Below are positions 34,101-42,013 of a DNA stretch of 64,000 nt, one piece after another. The notes under the pieces are model-generated. The model searched no databases. It saw only the letters and a list, made by a program, of their open reading frames with translations, and was not told the origin of the DNA. Position 1 is the first letter of the stretch. Each line of letters begins with the position of its first letter. Made by a program: the position numbers and the translations under genes. The stretch is taken from assembly GCF_000017565.1 (NCBI RefSeq), contig NC_009719.1:1488001-1552000 (forward strand), read 5' to 3'. The DNA comes from Parvibaculum lavamentivorans DS-1. GTDB lineage: Bacteria > Pseudomonadota > Alphaproteobacteria > Parvibaculales > Parvibaculaceae.

Positions 34101-34781
34101 TCACTCCCCCGCGCGCCGCTCCTCCTCCACCCGCGCGATCAGCTCTTCCACTTTCGGCATGATCCGCTCCACGATGATCTCGATGCCTTCCGCCGTCGGG
34201 TGGATGCCGTCGCTGAGGTTGAGCCTGCGGTCGCCGGCCACGCCGTCGAGAAAGAAGGGATAGAGGATCAGGTCTTCCTTCTCCGCAAGCTCGGGATAGA
34301 TCGGGTTGAACTCGGCGCCATAGTCGCTGCCGAGATTGGGCGGCGCCAGCATGCCGGCAAGCAGGATGGGCAGGCCGCGTTCCTTCAGCCGCGCCACGAT
34401 CTCGGCAAGGTTGTCGCGCGCAAGGGCGGGGTCGAGCCCGCGCAGCGCGTCGTTCGCGCCCAGTTCGACGATCACCGCATCCGCCTCCGGGCCCACCGCC
34501 CAGTCGAGCCGCGCAAGGCCGCCCGATGTCGTGTCGCCGGAAACGCCTGCGTTCGATACATTCACATTCTCGTGACCGGCTTCCTTCAGCGCCCGGTCCA
34601 GCCTTTCGGCAAAACCTTCGTCCGGACCCAGCAGATAGCCTGCTGTCAGGCTATCGCCCAGCGCAACGATGGTGATGGGCGCCTTCTCCGAGGCCTGCGC
34701 AACGGGCGCGGAGACAAGCACCAGCACAAAGGCCAGGCTCGCGAAGAGCTTGCAAAAGGGGGCCGGAAGGCCATATCGCAT
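34101..34781 (-). CDS. Arylesterase / TesA-like SGNH hydrolase
   Basis: A signal peptide (about residues 1-30) precedes a full SGNH hydrolase: nucleophile in IVALGDSLTAGY, Gly in NAGVSGDTTSGG, Asn in VIVELGANDALRG and the Asp-His pair in SDGIHPTAEG. The 226-residue periplasmic esterase resembles TesA and arylesterases that cleave short and medium acyl esters. It is divergent from an ybbA-like ABC gene, with only 51 bases between the two starts. This is the conserved tesA-ybbA-ybbP arrangement. Confidence 0.93.
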   Translation of the reverse strand: MRYGLPAPFCKLFASLAFVLVLVSAPVAQASEKAPITIVALGDSLTAGYLLGPDEGFAERLDRALKEAGHENVNVSNAGVSGDTTSGGLARLDWAVGPEADAVIVELGANDALRGLDPALARDNLAEIVARLKERGLPILLAGMLAPPNLGSDYGAEFNPIYPELAEKEDLILYPFFLDGVAGDRRLNLSDGIHPTAEGIEIIVERIMPKVEELIARVEEERRAGE

Positions 34782-34832
34782 AATATACCTGCCTCTTTCC
34801 GTTCAGCCCCATTTCGCGAAGGCCCGAGCGTT

Positions 34833-35525
34833 TTGCCTCAAAACATAATCGAACTTGCCAGCGTCAAGCTCACCCTGCCGAGCGCGGCCGGGCCGGTCAA
34901 CATCCTCCGCGGCATCGACCTCGCCATCGGCGCGGGCGAAGCCGCCGGTCTCGTCGGGCCGTCCGGCTCCGGCAAATCCACCCTTCTCATGGTGCTTGCG
35001 GGGCTCGAGCGTCCAAGCGAGGGCCGCATCGTCGCGGCAGGGGAAGATCTCACAGGCCTTGGCGAGGATGCGCTGGCGCGCTTCCGCCGCAATCATATAG
35101 GCATCGTCTTCCAGTCCTTCCACCTCATCCCCACCATGACGGCGCTCGAGAATGTCGCGATCCCGCTTGAGTTCGCGGGCCGGCAGGATGCTTTCGCGCG
35201 CGCGGAGGAAGAGCTTCGCCTTGTCGGCCTCGGCCACAGGCTCACACATTATCCGGGTCAATTGTCGGGCGGCGAACAGCAGCGCGTGGCGCTGGCGCGC
35301 GCGGTCGCGGGCGATCCGGAAATCCTTCTGGCGGACGAGCCGACCGGCAATCTCGATCAGGCGACGGGACACGAGATCATCGAACTCATGTTCGATCTTC
35401 ATACGCGCAAGGGAACGACGCTCGTCCTCATCACCCATGACGAAGAACTCGCCGCCCGCTGCGACCGCGTCATCCGCCTGCGCGACGGACTGGTCGAAAG
35501 CATTGAAGCGGGAGCGGCGGCGTGA
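34833..35525 (+). CDS. ybbA: YbbA-like ABC transporter ATP-binding protein (LolD/MacB class)
   Basis: The 230-residue ATPase has Walker [12 protein letters not shown], signature [15 protein letters not shown] and Walker [14 protein letters not shown], the LolD/FtsE-like subgroup. The start is probably TTG 34833; no ATG or GTG lies close. It pairs with the large FtsX-type permease downstream. YbbA-YbbP is implicated in handling of acylated or envelope molecules with TesA; the exact substrate is not known. Confidence 0.9.
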   Translation: MPQNIIELASVKLTLPSAAGPVNILRGIDLAIGAGEAAGLVGPSGSGKSTLLMVLAGLERPSEGRIVAAGEDLTGLGEDALARFRRNHIGIVFQSFHLIPTMTALENVAIPLEFAGRQDAFARAEEELRLVGLGHRLTHYPGQLSGGEQQRVALARAVAGDPEILLADEPTGNLDQATGHEIIELMFDLHTRKGTTLVLITHDEELAARCDRVIRLRDGLVESIEAGAAA

Positions 35526-35582
35526 TGGTCGATGGTTTGTTTGCAGGCAAAATTGGAATGCGCGTGCCTTACTACCCACACT

Positions 35583-35735
35583 TGTCACCCCCGGGCTTGA
35601 CCCGGGGGTCCAGAAGCCGCCGCAAGGCGGCGTCTCGCTTCGAAAAAGCATCTTCTGTGGCAAGCACCGAATCCTCGCGAAGAGAGACGGCGCTGCCGCG
35701 CCTTCTGGATTGCCGGGTCAAGCCCGGCAATGACA
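35583..35735. repeat. Palindromic intergenic element D between ybbA and ybbP
   Basis: tgtcacccccgggcttgacc with tccagaag on the left and cttctgga with gtcaagcccggcaatgacag on the right form inverted ends, each with its own hairpin. The element splits the ybbA-ybbP pair, which is normally contiguous, and adds 238 bases between the two reading frames. Confidence 0.85.
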
Positions 35736-35763
35736 GTGGCAGGACAGGGGACGGCGAGGCGAT

Positions 35764-38340
35764 ATGGGCGGCATGCGCATGAAATCCGGTGAAGCCTCAT
35801 TCGCGCTGGCCGCGCGTCTCGCCCGGCGTGAGCTGCGTGGCGGGCTCAAGGGCTTTCGCGTTTTCATCGCCTGTCTCGCGCTTGGCGTCGCAGCCATTGC
35901 GGGCGTCGGCTCGGTCTCGGCGGCGCTGACGCGCGGTCTCGCCGAAGGCGGCCAGGAGATTCTCGGCGGCGATATCTCGATCCGCCTGATGCATCGTCAC
36001 GCAACGCCGGAAGAGCGCGCCTTCATCGAAGAGGGAAACCGCGTTTCCGTTTCCGCCGAAATGCGGGCGATGGCGCGCAGCGCCGATGAAGCAGCCGCAC
36101 GCAGCCAGACGCTGGTCGAGTTGAAGGCCGTCGACGGCGTCTATCCCCTTTACGGCGAGATGGAATTGTCGCCGGAAATGCCGGTCGCGGACGCGCTCGC
36201 GATCCGCGACGGCCGCCCCGGTCTCATCGTCGAACCGAACCTCCTGACGCGGCTCAATGTCGAGCCCGGAGATCTCGTGCGCATCGGCGATGCCGAGTTC
36301 GAGCTTCGCGCCGCGATTGCGCGCGAGCCGGACCGCGTGTCGGATGGTTTCGCGCTCGGCCCCCGCGCGATGATCGCGGAGGAAGCCCTTCCCTCCACCG
36401 GCCTCGTGCAGCCGGGCAGCCTCGTCAATTATCATTACCGTGTGCGCCTGCCGGATAACGCGCGCAGCCCCGCCGATATCGCCGCCTGGGTCGAAACGCT
36501 CAATGAGCGGTTCCCGGATGCCGGCTGGCGCGTGCAGGACCGCAGCGACAGCGCGCCCGGCGTGCGCCGCTTCGTCGAGCGCGTGGCGCTTTTTCTTTCG
36601 CTTGTCGGTCTCACCGCGCTTGTCGTCGGCGGCGTCGGCGTCGCCAATGCGGTGAAGTCCTATCTCGACGGCAAGCGCACCGTCATTGCCACCTTCAAAT
36701 GTCTCGGCGCGCCGGGGCCGCTCATCTTCCGCCTCTATCTCATGCAGGTGATGGCGCTTGCCGCTGTCGGCATTCTCATCGGTCTTGTCATTGGCGGTGC
36801 GGCGCCCTTCATCGTCGAGGCGGTGGCGGGCGACATGATCCCCATTCCCGCCGATCTCGGGCTTTACTGGGGGCCGCTGCTGCTTGCCGCCGCCTATGGC
36901 GTGCTGACCGCGCTTGCCTTTGCGATCTGGCCGCTGGCGCGTGCGCGCGAAGTGCCGGCCACCAGCCTCTTCCGCGATCTCATCGCGCCGGCGCGCCGCT
37001 TCCCGCATCCCTTCTATGTCGCGGCGACGGCGGGCGCGCTTCTGGCGCTTGCCGGGCTCGCGGTCGCGCTCGCGGAAGAACGTCTCTTCGCGCTTTATTT
37101 CGTTGCCGCCGCCGCGGGCGTCTTCATACTTCTCTGGGGCGCGGCGAACGGCATCATGGCGCTGGCGGCGCGCAGCCCGCGGGTGCGTTCGGCGGAGCTT
37201 CGTCTCGCGCTGGCCAATATCCACCGCCCCGGCGCGCCGACGCCAGCCGTCGTGCTGTCGCTCGGTCTCGGCCTCACGCTTCTCGTCACCATCTCCCTCA
37301 TCAACGGCAATCTCACCGGCGAAATTTCCGGCGAGCTGCCGGACCGCGCGCCCGCCTTCTTCTTTGTCGACATCCAGCCGGATCAGGTCGACGGGCTTGA
37401 GGCGCTGGTGACAGGCACGGAAGGCGTCACGGCTTTCAACCGCGTGCCGATGCTTCGTGGGCGGATCGCCGCGGTGAACGGCGTGCCCTCGGAACAGCTT
37501 ACCGTCGCCTCGGAAGCGCAATGGGCGCTGCGCGGCGATCGCGGCCTCACCTATGCCGCCGAAATGCCTGACGGGTCGAAGCTGGTGCGCGGCTCGTGGT
37601 GGGCGGAGGATTATGCGGGCCCGCCGCTCGTCTCCTTCAGCGAGGAACTGGCGCAGGGCTTCGGCGTCGATATCGGCGACACGATCACCGTCAATGTGCT
37701 CGGCCGCGAAATATCCGCGACGCTCGCCAATACGCGCGAGATCGACTGGTCGAGCCTCGGTATCAATTTCGTTCTCGTCTTCTCGCCGGGCATGTTGTCC
37801 TCGGCGCCCCATACCGTGCTCGCCACCGTCGACATGGAAGGCGGGCCCGCCGCCGAAGAGGCGCTGGAGCGCGAGGTCACGGCGCAGTTTCCAAGCATCA
37901 CCTCCGTCCGCGTCCGCGAGGCGCTGGAGGCGGTGAACTCGCTTCTCGAGAATTTCGCCATGGCCGTCCGCGCGACAGGCGGCGTCACGCTCGCCGCCGG
38001 CATTCTCGTCCTTGCCGGCGCCATGGCGGCAGGCTTCCGCTCGCGCGTCCGCGATGCCGTCATCCTCAAGGTCCTCGGCGCCACGCGCGGCCGCATACTC
38101 GGCATCTATGTCCGCGAATATGCGGCGCTTGGTTTTGCCACCGCCCTCATCGCGGGCCTGGCGGGGACAAGTGCCGCTTACGTGGTCGTCACCATGGTCA
38201 TGGAGATGCCCTGGCGCTTCCTTCCGGGCACCGTCGCCCTCACGGTTCTCGGGGCGACCCTCGTCACCGTCGCGCTGGGGCTCCTCGGCACCTGGCGGGC
38301 GCTCTCCGTGCCCTCGGCCTCGGTCCTGCGGGCGGACTGA
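35764..38340 (+). CDS. ybbP: YbbP-like FtsX-type ABC permease
   Basis: The 858-residue inner-membrane protein has the double FtsX architecture of YbbP. There is an N-terminal helix, a large periplasmic domain (about residues 60-260), three helices, a central helix cluster (about 390-470), a second periplasmic domain (about 510-720), and a final three-helix block (VTLAAGILVLAGAMAAGF; FVTALIAGLAG-like). The nearby ATP-binding protein is its partner. ATG 35773 or 35776 could be the true start. The system is linked in gene order to tesA; substrates are proposed to be acylated or lysophospholipid-type molecules but are not proven. Confidence 0.9.
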   Translation: MGGMRMKSGEASFALAARLARRELRGGLKGFRVFIACLALGVAAIAGVGSVSAALTRGLAEGGQEILGGDISIRLMHRHATPEERAFIEEGNRVSVSAEMRAMARSADEAAARSQTLVELKAVDGVYPLYGEMELSPEMPVADALAIRDGRPGLIVEPNLLTRLNVEPGDLVRIGDAEFELRAAIAREPDRVSDGFALGPRAMIAEEALPSTGLVQPGSLVNYHYRVRLPDNARSPADIAAWVETLNERFPDAGWRVQDRSDSAPGVRRFVERVALFLSLVGLTALVVGGVGVANAVKSYLDGKRTVIATFKCLGAPGPLIFRLYLMQVMALAAVGILIGLVIGGAAPFIVEAVAGDMIPIPADLGLYWGPLLLAAAYGVLTALAFAIWPLARAREVPATSLFRDLIAPARRFPHPFYVAATAGALLALAGLAVALAEERLFALYFVAAAAGVFILLWGAANGIMALAARSPRVRSAELRLALANIHRPGAPTPAVVLSLGLGLTLLVTISLINGNLTGEISGELPDRAPAFFFVDIQPDQVDGLEALVTGTEGVTAFNRVPMLRGRIAAVNGVPSEQLTVASEAQWALRGDRGLTYAAEMPDGSKLVRGSWWAEDYAGPPLVSFSEELAQGFGVDIGDTITVNVLGREISATLANTREIDWSSLGINFVLVFSPGMLSSAPHTVLATVDMEGGPAAEEALEREVTAQFPSITSVRVREALEAVNSLLENFAMAVRATGGVTLAAGILVLAGAMAAGFRSRVRDAVILKVLGATRGRILGIYVREYAALGFATALIAGLAGTSAAYVVVTMVMEMPWRFLPGTVALTVLGATLVTVALGLLGTWRALSVPSASVLRAD

Positions 38341-38384
38341 AAAGCGGGGATTATTTCTTTTCGGGGGAGGGGCTTCGCGCCGTG

Positions 38385-38417
38385 TGACGGTTTCGTGACA
38401 GTTCGATGACAGTCGGG
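38385..38417 (-). promoter_or_regulatory. Pho-box-like triple direct repeat
   Basis: On the minus strand the sequence reads CTGTCAT-CGAA-CTGTCAC-GAAA-CCGTCA: three heptamers at 11-base period with four-base spacers. This is the layout of PhoB binding sites (consensus CTGTCAT-N4-CTGTCAT). It lies 45 bases after ybbP and about 35 bases before a plausible -35 box of the Bax-inhibitor-like gene. The orientation is opposite to that gene, so its regulatory target is uncertain. Confidence 0.6.
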
Positions 38418-38451
38418 GCTTTTCAACGATTTGTGACCGGTCCGGTTTTGC

Positions 38452-38482
38452 TTGAAATTGCACAGGCATCGGCCAATATACG
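38452..38482 (+). promoter_or_regulatory. Possible promoter of Bax-inhibitor-1-like gene
   Basis: TTGAAA at 38452-38457 and an ATATAC/TATACG -10-like hexamer near 38476-38482 have 18-19-base spacing and precede the ribosome binding site aggaggg of the gene at 38512. Confidence 0.4.
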
Positions 38483-38511
38483 TGCAAGCACACTCAGGAG
38501 GGTGCAGATTT

Positions 38512-39270
38512 ATGGCGAACTACGAACAGGAACGGCTTCATCAGTCCCGCCTCGGCGCGCGCGCCAATATGGCGGTCGACGAAGGCCTTCGGAGCTATAT
38601 GCTCCGTGTTTACAACTACATGGCGGGTGCGCTCGCTCTCACCGGGCTTGTCGCCTACTTCGCCTATACGGCCGCCGTGCAGGAAACCGCAGGCGGTCCG
38701 GTCCTCACATCCCTCGGCGAAACGCTGTACGCGAGCCCTCTCAAATGGGTCGTGATGCTGGCGCCGCTCGCTTTCGTCATGGTGCTCAGCTTCGGCATCC
38801 AGCGCCTCAGCCTCAGCGCCACCCAGCTTCTCTTCTGGGCTTTCGCGGGTGTGATGGGCCTTTCGCTTTCGAGCATTTTCCTCGTCTTCACGGGCGAGAG
38901 CATCACCACGACCTTCTTCGTGACGGCGGCGGCGTTCGGTTCTCTAAGCCTTTACGGCTACACGACAAAACGCGATCTGACCGGGATGGGTTCGTTCCTG
39001 TTCATGGGTCTGATCGGCATCATCATCGCGATGGTTGTGAACATTTTCCTCGCGAGCTCGGCGCTGCAATTCGCGATCTCGGTGCTCGGCGTGCTGATCT
39101 TCGCGGGCCTCACCGCCTATGACACGCAGCGCATCAAGGGCATGTACTACGAAGGCGACAGCGTCGCCGCCGCAGGCAAGAAAGCCGTGATGGGCGCTCT
39201 CTCGCTCTATCTCGACTTCATCAACATGTTCATGTTCCTGCTGCAGTTCATGGGCAGCCAGCGCAGCTGA
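38512..39270 (+). CDS. Bax inhibitor-1/YccA family membrane protein
   Basis: ATG 38512 follows a strong aggaggg site. The 252-residue protein has seven hydrophobic segments and the family's C-terminal motif LTAYDTQRIKGMYYEG, then SLYLDFINMFMFLLQFMG with the conserved Asp residues of the pH-gated calcium-leak site. Bacterial relatives (YccA, YetJ) associate with FtsH or leak calcium. It has its own terminator and possible Pho-box control upstream. Confidence 0.96.
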   Translation: MANYEQERLHQSRLGARANMAVDEGLRSYMLRVYNYMAGALALTGLVAYFAYTAAVQETAGGPVLTSLGETLYASPLKWVVMLAPLAFVMVLSFGIQRLSLSATQLLFWAFAGVMGLSLSSIFLVFTGESITTTFFVTAAAFGSLSLYGYTTKRDLTGMGSFLFMGLIGIIIAMVVNIFLASSALQFAISVLGVLIFAGLTAYDTQRIKGMYYEGDSVAAAGKKAVMGALSLYLDFINMFMFLLQFMGSQRS

Positions 39271-39295
39271 CGGGCTGCGGCAAGCCAGAAAACAA

Positions 39296-39322
39296 AGCCC
39301 CGGTGGAAACACCGGGGCTTTT
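39296..39322 (+). terminator. Rho-independent terminator after Bax-inhibitor-like gene
   Basis: A ten-base stem (agccccggtg/caccggggct) with a gaaa loop and tttt is identical to the terminator at 30991. It also sits against the 3' end of the convergent DUF2794 gene. Confidence 0.95.
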
Positions 39323-39327
39323 CGCTG

Positions 39328-39741
39328 TCAGGCGTCGATGAGCCGTAGCGCGCGCTTCTCGAAAATCTTCAGCACCTGCCGCAACTCATGGCCGCGCTTC
39401 AGCACCAGCCCCGTCGCCGCGACGATGCTGTAGGCGCCCTGCTTGCGCGCGAGCTTCGGCCGTTTTTCGATGCGGTAAAGCGGCATCTCGCTGGTCCGCC
39501 TGAATACCGAGAAAACCGCGACATCCTTGAAGCCGCCCATCGCATAGTCGCGCCACTCGCCATCGGCCACTTTTTGACCGTAGACGGAGAGAATGGCGTC
39601 GAGTTCGCTGCGATTGAAAAAGACCTCCGGCTCCCGCTGCCGCTTCTGCGCCGCCGTATCGGTCTTTCGGTCCGTGGGAACGAGGCTGAGGCGGGAGGGA
39701 GCCTCACCGGCGCGGGAACCGTAATCGGCGCTGTCGGACAT
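39328..39741 (-). CDS. DUF2794 family protein
   Basis: The 137-residue protein has the DUF2794 pattern: VFFNRSELDAILSVYGQKVADGEWRDYAM with AVFSVFRRTSEMPLYRIEKRP, then GLVLKRGHELRQVLKIFEKR. The family is restricted to alphaproteobacteria and uncharacterised. The N-terminal 35 residues are variable and probably disordered. Confidence 0.93.
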   Translation of the reverse strand: MSDSADYGSRAGEAPSRLSLVPTDRKTDTAAQKRQREPEVFFNRSELDAILSVYGQKVADGEWRDYAMGGFKDVAVFSVFRRTSEMPLYRIEKRPKLARKQGAYSIVAATGLVLKRGHELRQVLKIFEKRALRLIDA

Positions 39742-40283
39742 GCGGCGGCGATCTCCCTTCTATATGAGCCGGCACACTCCGGCCCTCACGGAAAGCATGG
39801 CACAGGGTGCCTGCCAGCGTCATCAGATTGTTACGATCTCCAGTCTTTCCGCCATTTTCGAAGAGATCGAGCTTTTTTCTAAAACCACAATATTGCCTTT
39901 TTTCAGCCCTTCGCCAGCCACACTGGACCTCCATCTTTGCATCGTTGCCTCACTGGCCCGGTTCCTTGCGACGTTCCGGTTTCATCAGCCCCCCAGCCCC
40001 ACCGGGATAGATTGGGGGAGCCGGGCCAACCCCATCCCCCCGGGGTCGAGGACAACATCTCTAAATGAGCGACAGCTCCAGCCGCCCGGGAATCCCCCCT
40101 CCCGGGCGGCTTCTGTTTTGGGCGCCGTCCGTCCGGGAAAATGAAACATCTTTCACTTGAAGGGGTTGGCGTGCTGTCCTACACAAGCTTCCCGTCCTGG
40201 GGAGAGGCGCGGGGGAGAAAAAGGAACAGCGGCCGGCATCAAAAGGCGGCGTTCCGGGGAGAAGCATCATAAACCGGTCTGAC
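39742..40283 (+). ncRNA. 542-base gap with orphan terminator; candidate small RNA
   Basis: No protein-like frame is visible here. Near its right end is a strong plus-strand terminator (40080-40117) that follows no plus-strand gene: DUF2794 runs the other way and the ABC gene starts 170 bases later. A transcript ending there would be an independent small RNA or an attenuated leader; its 5' end is unknown. Upstream is a G+C-rich dyad-rich segment (about 39985-40050) and a single-stranded-looking gaggacaacatctctaaatg. Confidence 0.4.
40080..40117 (+). terminator. Orphan Rho-independent terminator
   Basis: agccgcccggga pairs perfectly with tcccgggcggct around the C-rich loop atcccccc and is followed by tctgtttt. 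No plus-strand gene lies upstream. The C-rich loop is complementary to purine-rich ribosome binding sites. Confidence 0.85.
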
Positions 40284-41279
40284 ATGGATATGGCGCCAGG
40301 TGAGCCGATGATCGTCATCGACGGCCTCACCAAGCAATTCGGTCCTTTCACCGCCGTCGACCGCATCAGCTTTTCGGTCGCACGCGGCGAAGTGCTCGGC
40401 TTTCTCGGCCCGAATGGCGCCGGCAAATCCACAACGATGAAGATGATCACCGGCTTTCTTGCGCCGAGTGCCGGCTCCGCGCGCGTCTGCGGGCATGATG
40501 TCGTCGCGTCCACCCTCGCCGCGCAGCGCCTGATCGGCTATCTGCCGGAAGGTGCGCCTGCCTATGGCGACATGACGCCGCGCGGCTTCCTCACGTTTAT
40601 CGCTCGCGTACGCCGGCTTTCCGCCGCCGAAGCGGGTAAGGCCGTCGACCGTGCTGTTGAAGCGACGGAGCTTTCTTCCGTCCTCGATCAGCCGATCGAT
40701 ACCTTGTCGAAGGGTTTCCGCCGCCGTGTCGGCCTCGCGCAGTCGATCCTTCACAATCCGCCCGTTCTCATCATGGACGAACCGACCGACGGGCTCGATC
40801 CCAATCAAAAATTCGAAGTACGCAAGCTGATCGGACGCATGGCCGCGGAAAAGGCAATCGTCATCTCGACGCATATCCTCGAAGAGGTCGATGCAATCTG
40901 CACGCGCGCACTCATCATCGACCACGGGCAGATTGTTGCGGACGGGACACCGGCGGCCCTCATGGCGCGCTCGCGGTATCACAATGCAGTGTCCCTCACG
41001 CTTGGCGGGCAGACCACGGTGGCGACGGCGGAGAAACTGCGCAGTCTTCCCGGTATTGCGAGCATTGAAGTCGCGCCACGGGGCGAAGAAACAACCTTCA
41101 CGCTTTTCCCCGCGCAGGCGCGTGAGAGCGACACGCTGCTGGTCGATGCGGTGGCGCGGCTCGCGCGCGAGGAAAACTGGCCGGTGCGCGCCCTTTACGG
41201 CGAGCCTGGCCGTCTCGACGAGGTGTTCCGCAGCCTCACCCGCTCCGATGCAAGGCCAGAAGAAAAGGACGCGGCATGA
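40284..41279 (+). CDS. ABC transporter ATP-binding protein (GldA-like)
   Basis: The ATPase has Walker A GPNGAGKSTTMKM, signature LSKGFRRRVGLAQSI and Walker B PVLIMDEPTDGLD. A C-terminal extension of about 110 residues is as in GldA/CcmA-type exporter ATPases. ATG 40308 is an alternative start. Its stop overlaps the permease start by four bases. Together with the three genes that follow it forms the gldA-gldF-gldG-DUF4340 type operon known from gliding bacteria and, in non-gliders, from envelope export systems of unknown substrate. Confidence 0.93.
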   Translation: MDMAPGEPMIVIDGLTKQFGPFTAVDRISFSVARGEVLGFLGPNGAGKSTTMKMITGFLAPSAGSARVCGHDVVASTLAAQRLIGYLPEGAPAYGDMTPRGFLTFIARVRRLSAAEAGKAVDRAVEATELSSVLDQPIDTLSKGFRRRVGLAQSILHNPPVLIMDEPTDGLDPNQKFEVRKLIGRMAAEKAIVISTHILEEVDAICTRALIIDHGQIVADGTPAALMARSRYHNAVSLTLGGQTTVATAEKLRSLPGIASIEVAPRGEETTFTLFPAQARESDTLLVDAVARLAREENWPVRALYGEPGRLDEVFRSLTRSDARPEEKDAA

Positions 41280-42010
41280 ACGAACTCCTTGCCGTGTTCC
41301 GCCGCGAGCTGGGCGGCTATTTCGCGACGCCGCTCGCTTTCATCTTCATCGTGATCTTTCTCTTCACGATGGGCGCCTTCACATTCTATCTCGGCGGCTA
41401 TTACGAGAGCGGGCAGGCGGATCTCACGATCTTCTTCAACTTTCATCCCTGGCTTTATCTCTTTCTGCTGCCCGCTATCTCCATGCGCCTCTGGGCGGAA
41501 GAACGCCGCACAGGTTCGATCGAGTTGCTGCTGTCGCTGCCTATTCCTCTCTGGGCGGCGGTGCTGGGAAAGTTTCTTGCAGCATGGGTCTTTTCGGGGA
41601 TTGCACTCGCGCTCACCTTTCCGATGTGGCTGACCGTCAATTATCTCGGCGATCCGGATAATGGCGTGATTGTTGCGGGCTATCTCGGCAGCTTCTTCAT
41701 GGCGGGCGGCTATCTTGCCATCGGTTCGTGCCTCTCCGCCGTCACGCGCAATCAGGTTATCGCGTTCGTCGTCAGCGTCGCAGTTTGCTTCCTCTTCACG
41801 GTTTCCGGTCTTCCGATCGTGATTGATTTCTTCTCGGGCTGGGCGCCGCAACAGGTTCTCAACACGATTGCCTCGTTCTCCTTCCTCACGCATTTCGATG
41901 CCATCAAGCGCGGCGTCATCGACCTTCGCGATGTAATCTATTTCGTCACGCTGATCGGCACGTGGCTTATCGCCTGCGGGATCGTCGTCGACATGAAGAA
42001 GGCCGGGTGA
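41276..42010 (+). CDS. ABC transporter permease (GldF/ABC-2 type)
   Basis: The 244-residue protein has six hydrophobic segments and starts MNELLAVFRRELGGYFATPLAF, the characteristic opening of GldF/NosY-like ABC-2 permeases. ERRTGSIELLLSLPIP marks the cytoplasmic coupling helix. It is translationally coupled to the ATPase gene and three bases from the GldG-like gene. Confidence 0.94.
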   Translation: MNELLAVFRRELGGYFATPLAFIFIVIFLFTMGAFTFYLGGYYESGQADLTIFFNFHPWLYLFLLPAISMRLWAEERRTGSIELLLSLPIPLWAAVLGKFLAAWVFSGIALALTFPMWLTVNYLGDPDNGVIVAGYLGSFFMAGGYLAIGSCLSAVTRNQVIAFVVSVAVCFLFTVSGLPIVIDFFSGWAPQQVLNTIASFSFLTHFDAIKRGVIDLRDVIYFVTLIGTWLIACGIVVDMKKAG

Positions 42011-42013
42011 TTC

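Noticed and set aside
33999-34832. In-frame upstream extension of ybbA
   Set aside because: It runs antisense across the tesA-like gene and shows no domain; ABC homology begins directly after TTG 34833.
35797-38493. 898-codon minus-strand frame opposite ybbP
   Set aside because: The sequence is Arg/Gly/Asp-rich shadow translation; ybbP on the plus strand has clear FtsX architecture.
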